Shown one piece after another: positions 7,096 through 14,462 of a stretch of 22,917 nt of DNA. The notes under the pieces were generated by a model, which saw only the letters and a program-made list of their open reading frames with translations, was not told the DNA's origin and ran no database searches. This DNA is from CBCXVS01 sp965178525 (GTDB taxonomy: Bacteria; Tectomicrobia; Entotheonellia; Entotheonellales; Entotheonellaceae), in assembly GCA_965178525.1 (NCBI GenBank), contig CBCXVS010000100.1, positions 1 through 22,917 on the forward strand, read 5' to 3'. The position numbers were made by a program, and so were the translations under genes. How positions within the stretch are numbered: position 1 is the stretch's first letter; each line of letters opens with the position of its first letter.

Positions 7096-8367
7096 ATGCT
7101 ATCGCGGGAAGAGAATGAATTGCTGACCCAAGTTGGGCCCGAGACGCCCATGGGACAGACCATGCGCCGGTATTGGATTCCGGCGTTGCTGGCATGGGAA
7201 CTGCCGGAGCCGGATTGTCCGCCGGTGCGTGTGAAGCTTCTGGGTGAGGACCTCGTGGCGTTTCGGGATACCGAGGGCCGTATCGGCTTGCTGGACGAAT
7301 TTTGCCCACATCGGCGGGTGTCGCTGTATTTCGGGCGGAATGAGGAATGCGGGCTGCGCTGTGTCTATCACGGTTGGAAATTCGATGCCGAGGGCCGGTG
7401 CATCGACATGATGAACGAGCCGGCTGAACTCGATTTTAAACAGAAGATTCGCACCACGGCCTATCCGACAGTGGAAGTCGGCGGCATCATCTGGGCCTAT
7501 ATGGGGCTGGCGGCCTTGCAACCGCCACTGCCCCAATTTGCCTGGACCCAGGCGCCTGAGACGCATCGGCATGTCACGAAGGTGATTCAGGAGTGCAACT
7601 GGCTGCAGGCGCTCGAAGGCGGCATTGACACGTCCCACGCCCCCATTCTGCACCGGGGCCTTTCGGCCGATAGCACCCAACCCGGAATCAGCCCCGCCGC
7701 CGCCTTTGTCCGCGGCGGCGCGCCGCACCTCGACCTCGATGTCACCGACTACGGATATCGCTATGCCGGCATTCGGTCGCTCGGCGCGGAGGGCAACCAT
7801 ATCCGCGCCTATCATTTCGTTCTGCCGTTCCATCAGTTGCGGCCCTCGTCGACGGAACAGGGACATGACGCCGTCGCCGGCCATATCTGGGTGCCGATGG
7901 ACGACGAGAATTGCATGGTCTACAACTGGCAGTATGCGCTCAACGGCGACCCGCTGACTGAAGAAGACCGCCTTGAACGCCGCCTGGGCAATGGGCCGTC
8001 AGATGTGGACCAGGGCACGTTCCGCTCATATGACAATCGACACAATGACTACGGCTTGGATCGTCACGTGCAGAAGTATGAGACCTTTACTGGGATCAAG
8101 GGCGTCAACAAACAGGATCGCGCCATCCAGGAAAGTATGGGCCGTATCGTCGACCGTAGCCGGGAGCACTTGGGACCTGCCGACCGAGCCATTATCCAGG
8201 CGCGGCGACTCCTGTCACAGGCGATCAAGAGCGTGCAAGAAGGCGGGACGCCGCGCGGCATCGAGCCAGCGTACTATACGATACAAGCGGGTGAGAGCGT
8301 GTTACCCGCTGACGCCGATTGGCGTCAAGTCTTGCAGCCGGAATTCACCATTGCAGGGACAACCTAA
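7096..8367 (+). CDS. Rieske non-heme iron oxygenase (phthalate 4,5-dioxygenase-like)
   Basis: The terminal oxygenase of a Rieske system, inserting oxygen into an aromatic or other cyclic substrate; the substrate is not deducible. The 423-aa protein has an N-terminal Rieske [2Fe-2S] site with ligands C70, H72 (CPHRR), C89 and H92 (CVYHGWKF). The catalytic domain has NWLQALEGGIDTSHAPILHR (168-187), where D178 is the bridging Asp and H181 and H186 bind iron. A later NKQDRAIQESMG segment resembles the phthalate-dioxygenase C-terminal motif with the third iron ligand. The ATG at 7096 has AGGGGGA about 7 bases upstream. No ferredoxin or reductase gene adjoins, so electron transfer partners must be elsewhere. 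It has its own probable promoter and a terminator, and lies between inverted short repeats. Confidence 0.9.
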   Translation: MLSREENELLTQVGPETPMGQTMRRYWIPALLAWELPEPDCPPVRVKLLGEDLVAFRDTEGRIGLLDEFCPHRRVSLYFGRNEECGLRCVYHGWKFDAEGRCIDMMNEPAELDFKQKIRTTAYPTVEVGGIIWAYMGLAALQPPLPQFAWTQAPETHRHVTKVIQECNWLQALEGGIDTSHAPILHRGLSADSTQPGISPAAAFVRGGAPHLDLDVTDYGYRYAGIRSLGAEGNHIRAYHFVLPFHQLRPSSTEQGHDAVAGHIWVPMDDENCMVYNWQYALNGDPLTEEDRLERRLGNGPSDVDQGTFRSYDNRHNDYGLDRHVQKYETFTGIKGVNKQDRAIQESMGRIVDRSREHLGPADRAIIQARRLLSQAIKSVQEGGTPRGIEPAYYTIQAGESVLPADADWRQVLQPEFTIAGTT

Positions 8368-8370
8368 CCG

Positions 8371-8404
8371 TTTCTTCGCGTCCCTTCGCGTCCTTCGCGT
8401 CTCC
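8371..8404. repeat. CTTCGCG short repeat cluster downstream of the Rieske gene
   Basis: Three units TTCTTCGCG, TCCCTTCGCG and TCCTTCGCG followed by TCTCC. It begins four bases after the Rieske stop codon and is the inverted counterpart of 6936-6968. Confidence 0.7.
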
Positions 8405-8448
8405 GTTCTGCGGCGACTCGTTACCGGGCCGCCGCTGCGGCGCTGCCT

Positions 8449-8478
8449 GAGACGACCTGATGGGGGTCGTGTCTTTTT
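8449..8478 (+). terminator. Rho-independent terminator after the Rieske gene
   Basis: GAGACGACC (8449-8457) pairs with GGTCGTGTC (8465-8473) with one internal mismatch and a 7-base loop, followed at once by TTTTT. The T run overlaps the stop codon of the convergent LOG-family gene. Confidence 0.6.
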
Positions 8479-9241
8479 ACAACGGCTCACGCAACAAGCT
8501 GGAGCGCCGCAGAAACCGGCGCTGATGCAATCCGAAGCGCTCAACGGCATGTTTTTGGATATGGGCCATGGCTTCATCGACCGAATCCGTGATGTAAAAC
8601 AGGTCTGGGTCCGTATCGCCGATGGTGCCGATGTCCACCATGCGGTGAAGAAATTCAAGGAGCGGTTGCCAGTAGGCCGTCCCCATGAGGATGATGGGAA
8701 AGTTTTGAATTTTGCCGGTTTGGATTAGCGTCAAGGCTTCGAAAAGTTCATCCATGGTCCCAAAGCCGCCAGGGAGCACGACAAATGCATACGAGTACTT
8801 CACGAGCATCACCTTGCGGACAAAAAAATACCGAAACGCCATGACGCGATCCACATACGGATTGGGCTTCTCTTCGTGTGGCAGCAGAATCGAACACCCC
8901 ACCGAGCGTCCGCCTGCCTCTTGGGCACCGCGATTGGCTGCTTCCATGATGCCGGGTCCACCCCCCGTGGTGACCGTGAAGCCGAGGCGGCCCAGGGCGG
9001 AACCGATATCTCGGGCCTGAGTATAATACGGATGCTCCTTCGTGAACCGTGCCGAACCAAACACCGTGACGCATGGACCGACGAAATGTAGGGCGCGGAA
9101 GCCTTCGAGAAATTCGCGGACAATCCGCACGATCATCCAAGATTCCCGATGCCGGGGCTGTGGTCCTTGCAGAAACAGCCGTTCGATCAGAGCTTGAGGC
9201 GACTCTGGGTCATCCATATCGTGATGAGGCGTGGTGACCAT
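8477..9241 (-). CDS. LOG-family (TIGR00730) Rossmann-fold nucleoside-monophosphate hydrolase
   Basis: LOG proteins cleave the N-glycosidic bond of cytokinin riboside or other nucleoside 5'-monophosphates, releasing base and ribose phosphate. The 254-aa protein carries FGSAR (61-65), GGGPGIMEA (93-101) and the catalytic/phosphate motif PGGFGTMDE (157-165), plus VRKVMLV (141-147) with the conserved Arg. It has about 45 extra N-terminal residues ahead of the fold, which places it with the larger bacterial TIGR00730 proteins. The start at 9241 has GAGAAGA upstream. It is convergent with the Rieske gene and alone on its strand. The natural substrate is unknown. Confidence 0.88.
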   Translation of the reverse strand: MVTTPHHDMDDPESPQALIERLFLQGPQPRHRESWMIVRIVREFLEGFRALHFVGPCVTVFGSARFTKEHPYYTQARDIGSALGRLGFTVTTGGGPGIMEAANRGAQEAGGRSVGCSILLPHEEKPNPYVDRVMAFRYFFVRKVMLVKYSYAFVVLPGGFGTMDELFEALTLIQTGKIQNFPIILMGTAYWQPLLEFLHRMVDIGTIGDTDPDLFYITDSVDEAMAHIQKHAVERFGLHQRRFLRRSSLLREPL

Positions 9242-9561
9242 GGTTCGTATCTTCTCTACTGAACATACCGGGATGTATGTTGGTACCTCGCTGTTTAAGT
9301 ACCTGGACAGAATTACCTTTATACATTTTTCCGGAGAAAGCTATAGATTTAATTTTATTTCGGTACTCATGGGTGTCTATCGTGCGGATGAGTGTAGCAT
9401 GTCCGGAGCGCAATGAAACGGGATAATATTCGGCCTGAACCCGCTGAAGCCTCGTGGATACCATCTTTTTCTACTTGCCAGGGTACACCAAAGGCGTCTA
9501 TAAGTCGGTTGTTCTAGACGAGAAGCACCGTGAGATCAACCATCAAAAACTGACATAGACC
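9242..9561. other. Divergent intergenic region, AT-rich
   Basis: No gene. It separates the LOG gene and the YcaQ operon, which read away from each other. The core (about 9290-9370) is markedly AT-rich compared with its surroundings, as expected for a promoter region. Small frames here have no ribosome-binding site. Confidence 0.5.
9475..9504 (+). promoter_or_regulatory. Probable promoter of the ycaQ operon
   Basis: TTGCCA (9475-9480), an 18-base spacer and TATAAG (9499-9504), 57 bases before the first start codon of the operon. Confidence 0.45.
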
Positions 9562-10770
9562 ATGAGCACGACCATCTCCAACATGCAGGCGCGGAATCTC
9601 TTCCTCCATCTCCAAGGACTCTCGGATGCACCAAACACACGCTTCGGCCGCACCGATCTCTACAACCTCATTGTGCACCTGGGCTTTGTGCAGATCGATA
9701 GCATTCGTACCGTGGAGCGGGCGCATCATCTCACGCTGTTGGCCCGCAACGCCCGGTATCGGCCTGACATGCTGCAAGCGCTGCTGGAAGAAGACCGCTT
9801 CCTGTTTGAGCACTGGACCCATGATGCCTCGATCATCCCCATGCCATGGTATCCCTACTGGCAGCCGCGTTTTGCCCAGACCCGTGCGCGCTATGCCGCC
9901 CGTGAATCGTGGCAACGCCGACTGGGGGCGAACGCGGGCCAGATTCTCGACCGCATCCGGCAGCATGTGCGCCAACATGGTCCTGTCATGGCTCGAGATT
10001 TTGCCGATGAGCGCGCGCCCGGGGCGAGTGCCTGGTGGGACTGGGGACCGTCCAAGACGGCGTTGGAATATCTCTGGCGCACGGGGGAATTGGTGATTTG
10101 TCAGCGGATCAATTTTCAAAAGGTGTACGATTTGCCGGAGCGGGTCGTTCCGGAACCGTATCGGGCTCAAACACCTAGCGAGTCAGACTATGTCGATTGG
10201 GCCTGTTCTACAGCGCTCGACCGTCTGGGGTGCGCCACGCCAGTTGAGCTGGCCGCCTTCTGGGGCGATACGGCCTCTGCACAGGCAAGGCTCTGGTGTG
10301 AACGCCGGGTCGGCAAAGAACTCCGGGAGGTGATGGTCGAGTCAGCAGACGGCTCCGCCGCACGCAAGGCCTACGCGCGTGACGATGTCATCGCATGTCT
10401 GAGTGGTATTCCCGCTGCGCCGTCACGCGTGCGGTTTCTCAGCCCTTTCGATCCGGTCATCCGAGACCGCCAACGGGCGCTGCGCTTATTCGGTTTTGAC
10501 TATCGCTTTGAGGCCTTTGTCCCGGCCGGACAACGGCGATACGGCTATTATGTCTTGCCCATGTTGGAGCGTGACCGCTTCATCGGGCGCATCGACCTCA
10601 AATGCGAGCGCCGTGACGGCACGCTGGTGGTCAAGGGGTTTTGGCTCGAGCCAGGGGTGAAACGGACGAAAACCCGTGCGCGGCTCATCACCGAGGAGTT
10701 GGAGCGATACCGAACGTTCGTGGGGGCGGAGCAGTTGGTGTATGAGAAGGGTACACAAGACAACCTATGA
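9562..10770 (+). CDS. ycaQ: YcaQ-type winged-helix DNA glycosylase (HTH_42 family)
   Basis: E. coli YcaQ (AlkX) is a DNA glycosylase that unhooks interstrand crosslinks and removes alkylated bases. The 402-aa protein matches its length (about 410) and layout of tandem winged helices. Near the N-terminus LGFVQIDSIRTVERAHHL holds the catalytic QxD motif (Q44-I45-D46). Further marks are HDASIIPMPWYPYW, MLQALLEEDRFLFEHW, LSPFDPVIRDRQRALRLFGFDY and the C-terminal GYYVLPMLERDRFIGRIDLK. The ATG at 9562 has little ribosome-binding site; an in-frame ATG at 9583 is an alternative. The gene heads a tight operon: its stop overlaps a possible start of the next frame, and the SMP-30-like gene's preferred start lies 14 bases on. 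Repair of genotoxic adducts is a plausible role, perhaps self-protection. Confidence 0.87.
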   Translation: MSTTISNMQARNLFLHLQGLSDAPNTRFGRTDLYNLIVHLGFVQIDSIRTVERAHHLTLLARNARYRPDMLQALLEEDRFLFEHWTHDASIIPMPWYPYWQPRFAQTRARYAARESWQRRLGANAGQILDRIRQHVRQHGPVMARDFADERAPGASAWWDWGPSKTALEYLWRTGELVICQRINFQKVYDLPERVVPEPYRAQTPSESDYVDWACSTALDRLGCATPVELAAFWGDTASAQARLWCERRVGKELREVMVESADGSAARKAYARDDVIACLSGIPAAPSRVRFLSPFDPVIRDRQRALRLFGFDYRFEAFVPAGQRRYGYYVLPMLERDRFIGRIDLKCERRDGTLVVKGFWLEPGVKRTKTRARLITEELERYRTFVGAEQLVYEKGTQDNL

Positions 10771-10784
10771 GAGTGGAGGAGAGC

Positions 10785-11681
10785 ATGATGGTCATCGAGC
10801 AACACGCGCCCGCGCTGGAACGCATTGTCTCCATCGACCAGGAGATCGAAGAATTGGCCACCGGATTTGGTGGTGAGATGGGACCTGCCGAGGGGCCGGT
10901 GTGGTGGAAGGAAGGCGGCTATCTCCTGTTTAGCGACATCAGCAATAATCGCCGCATGAAGTGGACGCCGGATGAAGGTGTGTCCGTCTTCCACGAGCCT
11001 ACCCATCGCGCCAATGGCCTGACGCGGGACCGCCAGGGGCGGCTCGTCGCTTGCGAGCATGATGCCCGGCGCGTGACGCGGATGGATCCGGATGGCAGCA
11101 TCACGGTGATTGCCAACAACTACCGCAGCCGGCGTTTGAACCGGCCCAACGATGTGGTGGTAAAATCCGATGGCAGCATTTACTTCACCGATCCGATGTC
11201 GTTCAACGTCGACTCTGAGCTGGACTTCTGTGGCGTCTTTTGCGTCTCGCCGGACCTGGGGGCGATCCACGTCCTGGTGCGGGATTTTGTGCTCCCGAAT
11301 GGCTTGTGCTTTTCCCCGGATGAGAGCATTCTCTACATCAATGATTCCCGCCGCCGGCATATCCGGGCCTTTGACGTGGAGCCCACCGGGTTGCTGGCTA
11401 TGGCCTCAGACCGGGTGTTTTGCCAGATGACGGGCGAACGCGCCGGCAATCCCGATGGGATGAAGGCTGATGTGGAAGGGAATATCTACTGTACGGGACC
11501 CGGCGGTATCTGGATTCTGGACCGTACGGGGACGCATTTGGGAACGATTCCGACTGGACCCACGACAAATCTCAACTGGGGGGATGACGATTGGTCGACG
11601 TTGTATTTCACCACACGGACCACCCTGGGGCGTGTGCGGATGAAGATTCCCGGCGTTCCGACGCTGCGTGGTGATGTGTAA
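10785..11681 (+). CDS. SMP-30/gluconolactonase/LRE-like beta-propeller protein
   Basis: Family members are six-bladed beta-propellers, mostly Ca or Zn-dependent lactonases. The 298-aa product has the expected metal ligands: Glu36 in GPAEGPVW, Asn122 in LNRPNDVVV, Asn172 in LPNGLCFSPDE and Asp187 in YINDSRRR. Also present are GLTRDRQGRLVACEHDARRV and DGSIYFTDP. There is no signal peptide. The start at 10785 follows GTGGAGGAG; a start at 10767 overlapping the ycaQ stop would add six residues and would couple translation. It is the middle gene of the ycaQ/SMP-30/PurO-like operon, with 10 bases to the next start. The lactone substrate is unknown. Confidence 0.88.
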   Translation: MMVIEQHAPALERIVSIDQEIEELATGFGGEMGPAEGPVWWKEGGYLLFSDISNNRRMKWTPDEGVSVFHEPTHRANGLTRDRQGRLVACEHDARRVTRMDPDGSITVIANNYRSRRLNRPNDVVVKSDGSIYFTDPMSFNVDSELDFCGVFCVSPDLGAIHVLVRDFVLPNGLCFSPDESILYINDSRRRHIRAFDVEPTGLLAMASDRVFCQMTGERAGNPDGMKADVEGNIYCTGPGGIWILDRTGTHLGTIPTGPTTNLNWGDDDWSTLYFTTRTTLGRVRMKIPGVPTLRGDV

Positions 11682-11691
11682 CGGAGGATCC

Positions 11692-12432
11692 ATGCAAGCC
11701 GCCGATATTGCCGCCGCAAATTTTGCGCGTCACCTGAAGCAGAATGCGTATCCGGGACGCGGTTTAGTCGTCGGGCGCTCGTCTGACGACACCGCTTGGC
11801 TCATGATCTATTGGATCATGGGCCGCAGTGCCCACAGCCGCAATCGCCGCTTCGTGGTAGACGGGAGGGCCTTGCGCACGGAACCGGTGGACGCCAGTCT
11901 TGTTGACGATCCCAGCCTGATCATTTACGATGCTATGCTTGAATTGCCCCAGATCTATCTTGTAGGCAATGGTGATCAGGTTGGCACCATCTACGATGCT
12001 GTACAGGCCGGGTCGAGCTTCGATGCGGCGTTAGCAACGCGTGAGCGGGAGCCGGATCCGCCCAATTATACGCCACGCATTAGCGCTATGCTCGATGTCC
12101 AACATTCTCACGGGCGTCTCCTGCTCAGTATTTTGAAAGCGAATCGTGCAAATCCGGACTATACCGACCGCACGACCTTTCGACCCGCCCTGCCTCCGGC
12201 CGGCTTCGGGATGTGTCTGACGACCTATCTGGGGGATGGCCATCCCCTGCCGAGTTTCACCGGCGATCCGCTGTTGCTGCCGTGTGCGGGCCAGGTCGAT
12301 GAGATACTCGATGTGTATTGGAATGCCTTGGACGCGGACAATCGCATTGCTATTGCGGTCAAGCGTATTCCGGAGGACGGCGGCGCGAGCACGATTGTCG
12401 CCCGGAATCGTTATGACGCCTCAGCTGCTTGA
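11692..12432 (+). CDS. PurO-like IMP cyclohydrolase family protein
   Basis: PurO of archaea closes the FAICAR ring to IMP, the last step of purine synthesis; most bacteria use the unrelated PurH. The 246-aa product has family segments YPGRGLVVGRSSDD (20-33), YWIMGRSAHSRNRRF (40-54) and GFGMCLTTYLGDGHPLPSF (near 175-193). The start ATG has GGAGGATC upstream and lies 10 bases after the SMP-30-like stop, so it is the last gene of the operon. Whether it makes IMP or acts on another substrate cannot be told from sequence; its neighbours are not purine genes, which leans toward a different role. It is convergent with the winged-helix gene at 12498. Confidence 0.85.
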   Translation: MQAADIAAANFARHLKQNAYPGRGLVVGRSSDDTAWLMIYWIMGRSAHSRNRRFVVDGRALRTEPVDASLVDDPSLIIYDAMLELPQIYLVGNGDQVGTIYDAVQAGSSFDAALATREREPDPPNYTPRISAMLDVQHSHGRLLLSILKANRANPDYTDRTTFRPALPPAGFGMCLTTYLGDGHPLPSFTGDPLLLPCAGQVDEILDVYWNALDADNRIAIAVKRIPEDGGASTIVARNRYDASAA

Positions 12433-12461
12433 GACCGCAGTACTTATTTCTCGGCTATGTC

Positions 12462-12492
12462 TCGCCCATCATACTTCAGAATATGATGGCGA
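12462..12492. terminator. Bidirectional hairpin between convergent genes
   Basis: TCGCCCATCATA (12462-12473) pairs with TATGATGGCGA (12482-12492) with one bulged C and an 8-base loop. It lies in the 65-base gap between the PurO-like stop and the stop of the minus-strand winged-helix gene. The U run is poor on both sides, but position and strength suggest a shared terminator. Confidence 0.5.
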
Positions 12493-12497
12493 GGCGG

Positions 12498-13502
12498 CTA
12501 ATACTGTTCTGCGACTGCTTCCAGGATCTCATCCCGCCGCTCTTGTCTTTCCGCAGTAGGCAATGCCACCACGATGTCCTCCACATCGTGAGGACCGATA
12601 CGCCAGTGGCCCAGAATCGCCCCTTGGAATGCCCCGTCAATCAGCAGATATTGGAGCACCTCATACGCTCTAAACCGACGGTTCAACTCACGACTGTGAG
12701 ATCGGACCAGCGTGTCCGATTTGTGCAGCATCCATACCGACGGCGGCGCCATCTCGTCTGGCAACTCGGCATCTTCAGCACACATCCACCCCTCCCCGAG
12801 TCCTTGCACAACAGCAGGGACAATGGCCCCATCTTCTTCCAGCGAGGCAACTAAAGTCTTCAGCGCCCTTGACGGCCAGCGGGACCAGTCCTTCATTTGT
12901 TCCAGAGTGGCAAACACGTGTCCATGTAAAAACCGCAGCAGCACCTGCGCGGCTGCGGTCTCCCACGGCTTGCGCGCTAGGTCGAGGTTGGGCCATGTGG
13001 CCTCAAAAGCATACCAGGCGTGATCCCAGTCTGTCGCCACTTGGTCTTCGTAGACGAGAAACGCCTCTTGGAGACGGTGCAGGGCGGGCATGATCTGCTT
13101 CTTGAGCAGCCCGGTCTCCTCTTTGATCTGGTCCGGTGACAGTCCGTCCAGGGCCTGTACCGCCTCCAGAACCGTCTGCTGTATCTCGTTCAACCTGTCG
13201 AGCGGGCGTCGAAACGCTGTTGCATACACCTCCAGGTCATCCGCCAGGACATATCCCACCGTTCCCCCTGGAAATCGTCCCTTGACGATCGTGCGTTCAG
13301 CTCGCAGCCGGTCTGCTTCCACTTTGTCGTCAAATGTCGTCCGGTACACCAGACGGGGAGGCGTGCCGGGGTACGAAAAGTAGATGGGTGCAACGGGTTG
13401 CAACAATGCGAACAGTGCCTGATAGGATTTCGGATCCTGAAGCGATTCAGTCAGATGGTGCCGCCGTAGCCGTTCTGCAAGAATCGTGTGGGATGTACGC
13501 AT
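12498..13502 (-). CDS. Winged-helix protein, possibly a divergent AlkZ/YcaQ (HTH_42) relative
   Basis: A 334-aa soluble protein. The segment TIVKGRFPGGTVGYVLADDLEVY resembles the RGTxHxxxxxDL stretch of HTH_42 glycosylases. Two winged-helix-like segments follow (SPDQIKEETGLLKKQIMPAL, and WPSRALKTLVASLEEDGAIV), and the C-terminal strand EVLQYLLIDGAFQGAILG fits the family's end. The catalytic QxQ or QxD near the N-terminus is not seen; that region reads ALLQPVAPIYFSYPGTPPRL. It may therefore be a non-catalytic DNA-binding paralogue, or the resemblance may be limited to the fold. The start at 13502 has a weak GGTGA site. It faces the operon that contains the clear YcaQ homologue and is divergent from the 13640 gene. 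Confidence 0.55.
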   Translation of the reverse strand: MRTSHTILAERLRRHHLTESLQDPKSYQALFALLQPVAPIYFSYPGTPPRLVYRTTFDDKVEADRLRAERTIVKGRFPGGTVGYVLADDLEVYATAFRRPLDRLNEIQQTVLEAVQALDGLSPDQIKEETGLLKKQIMPALHRLQEAFLVYEDQVATDWDHAWYAFEATWPNLDLARKPWETAAAQVLLRFLHGHVFATLEQMKDWSRWPSRALKTLVASLEEDGAIVPAVVQGLGEGWMCAEDAELPDEMAPPSVWMLHKSDTLVRSHSRELNRRFRAYEVLQYLLIDGAFQGAILGHWRIGPHDVEDIVVALPTAERQERRDEILEAVAEQY

Positions 13503-13569
13503 CGATCATTCACCCTGATTGGACATCTTCACCCCGGTCCGTGTTTGTAATACCATATATCTCACGGCG

Positions 13570-13599
13570 TTTACACATACGCCGGCACAAGCTTACCAT
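13570..13599 (+). promoter_or_regulatory. Possible promoter for the 13640 gene
   Basis: TTTACA (13570-13575), an 18-base spacer and TACCAT (13594-13599), 40 bases before the start codon. Confidence 0.35.
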
Positions 13600-13639
13600 A
13601 TTCACCACCCTGAGACAGCATTTGCTAAAGGAGGTCATT

Positions 13640-14272
13640 ATGGACATCTGGGAGATGATCACCAACCAGCGTCGCCAGCTCGCTGACTTGCTGGACGGCC
13701 TGACCGAGGCACAGTGGCGCACGCCTAGCCTCTGCGCGGACTGGACGGTCCGTGAGGTTGCCGGCCACTTGATCACGCCCTTCGAGCTGGGGACGGCGAA
13801 GATGTTGCTACGCTTTGCCGGCAACGGGTTCAACTTCAACAAGATGATGGCGAAGGCGGCGAAGCAGCTCGCCCAGCGACCGACGAGCGAGTTGGTCAGC
13901 ACGTTACGAGCACACGCCGAGACACAGTGGACACCGCCCGGTGTCGGGCCCGAGGCCCCGCTCGCCGATATCGTGATGCATACTCAGGACGTGTGCCGCC
14001 CACTGGATATCGAGCAGAGCGTCGAGAGCGAACGGGCTCGCCGTATCCTCGATTTTCTCGCGAGCGGCAGGGCATCTGTCATCACGCGTCCTGCCTGGAT
14101 CGATGGTCTACGGCTGGAGCCCGACGATCTCGACTGGTCATGGGGTGAGGGGCCCGCAGTTAGAGGCTCCGCCGCCGCTATGATCATGGCGATCGGTGGC
14201 CGCAGCGCGGTGCTCGACGACGTCGATGGGCCTGGCGTCGACGAGCTCCAGGCGCGGCTGGGGCGGAGATAA
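13640..14272 (+). CDS. Maleylpyruvate isomerase family, mycothiol-dependent-type enzyme
   Basis: The family (TIGR03083, DinB-like fold) includes mycothiol-dependent maleylpyruvate isomerase and many thiol-transferase-like proteins, mostly from Actinobacteria. The 210-aa product starts with the typical four-helix bundle: LADLLDGLTEAQWRTPSLCA, then DWTVREVAGHL with the metal-binding His (H43). The second site, DIVMHTQDVCRPL, has H114 and D117. The start has a perfect AAAGGAGG site 6 bases from the ATG; the longer upstream frame is therefore not used. Codon choice is very GC-rich and the family is actinobacterial in emphasis, so transfer is possible. If the host lacks mycothiol another thiol, or none, would be used. 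The gene precedes the luciferase-like gene on the same strand. Confidence 0.8.
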   Translation: MDIWEMITNQRRQLADLLDGLTEAQWRTPSLCADWTVREVAGHLITPFELGTAKMLLRFAGNGFNFNKMMAKAAKQLAQRPTSELVSTLRAHAETQWTPPGVGPEAPLADIVMHTQDVCRPLDIEQSVESERARRILDFLASGRASVITRPAWIDGLRLEPDDLDWSWGEGPAVRGSAAAMIMAIGGRSAVLDDVDGPGVDELQARLGRR

Positions 14273-14294
14273 GTTGGCGCACGTCGAGGAAAAC

Positions 14295-14323
14295 TTGACG
14301 CTCTGACGCGCGCCATATACCAT
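14295..14323 (+). promoter_or_regulatory. Probable promoter for the monooxygenase/halogenase genes
   Basis: TTGACG (14295-14300), a 17-base spacer and TACCAT (14318-14323). The leader before the luciferase-like gene would be about 140 bases. The region 14273-14462 holds no other gene. Confidence 0.4.
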
Positions 14324-14462
14324 GCTGCATGTCCACCGTGTGACGTGCGTTCACAGCGCTAAGTACTCGGCCAGACGCGTTGGCATGCATTCCTCCGGAA
14401 CTATCCGTATAGGAATGGCTGTCCAGGTACTTCAGATCCCTGCCGACAGAAGGAGCATGGCG

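Noticed and set aside
9231..9416. 61-codon plus-strand frame in the AT-rich intergenic region
   Set aside because: No ribosome-binding site and no family resemblance; it begins inside the LOG gene and looks like chance.
13334..13639. Upstream extension of the maleylpyruvate isomerase-type gene
   Set aside because: It is antisense to the winged-helix gene, and the ATG at 13640 has a perfect ribosome-binding site.
14322..14462. Upstream extension of the luciferase-like gene
   Set aside because: The 47 extra residues do not resemble the family, and the AAGGAG site belongs to the start at 14463.
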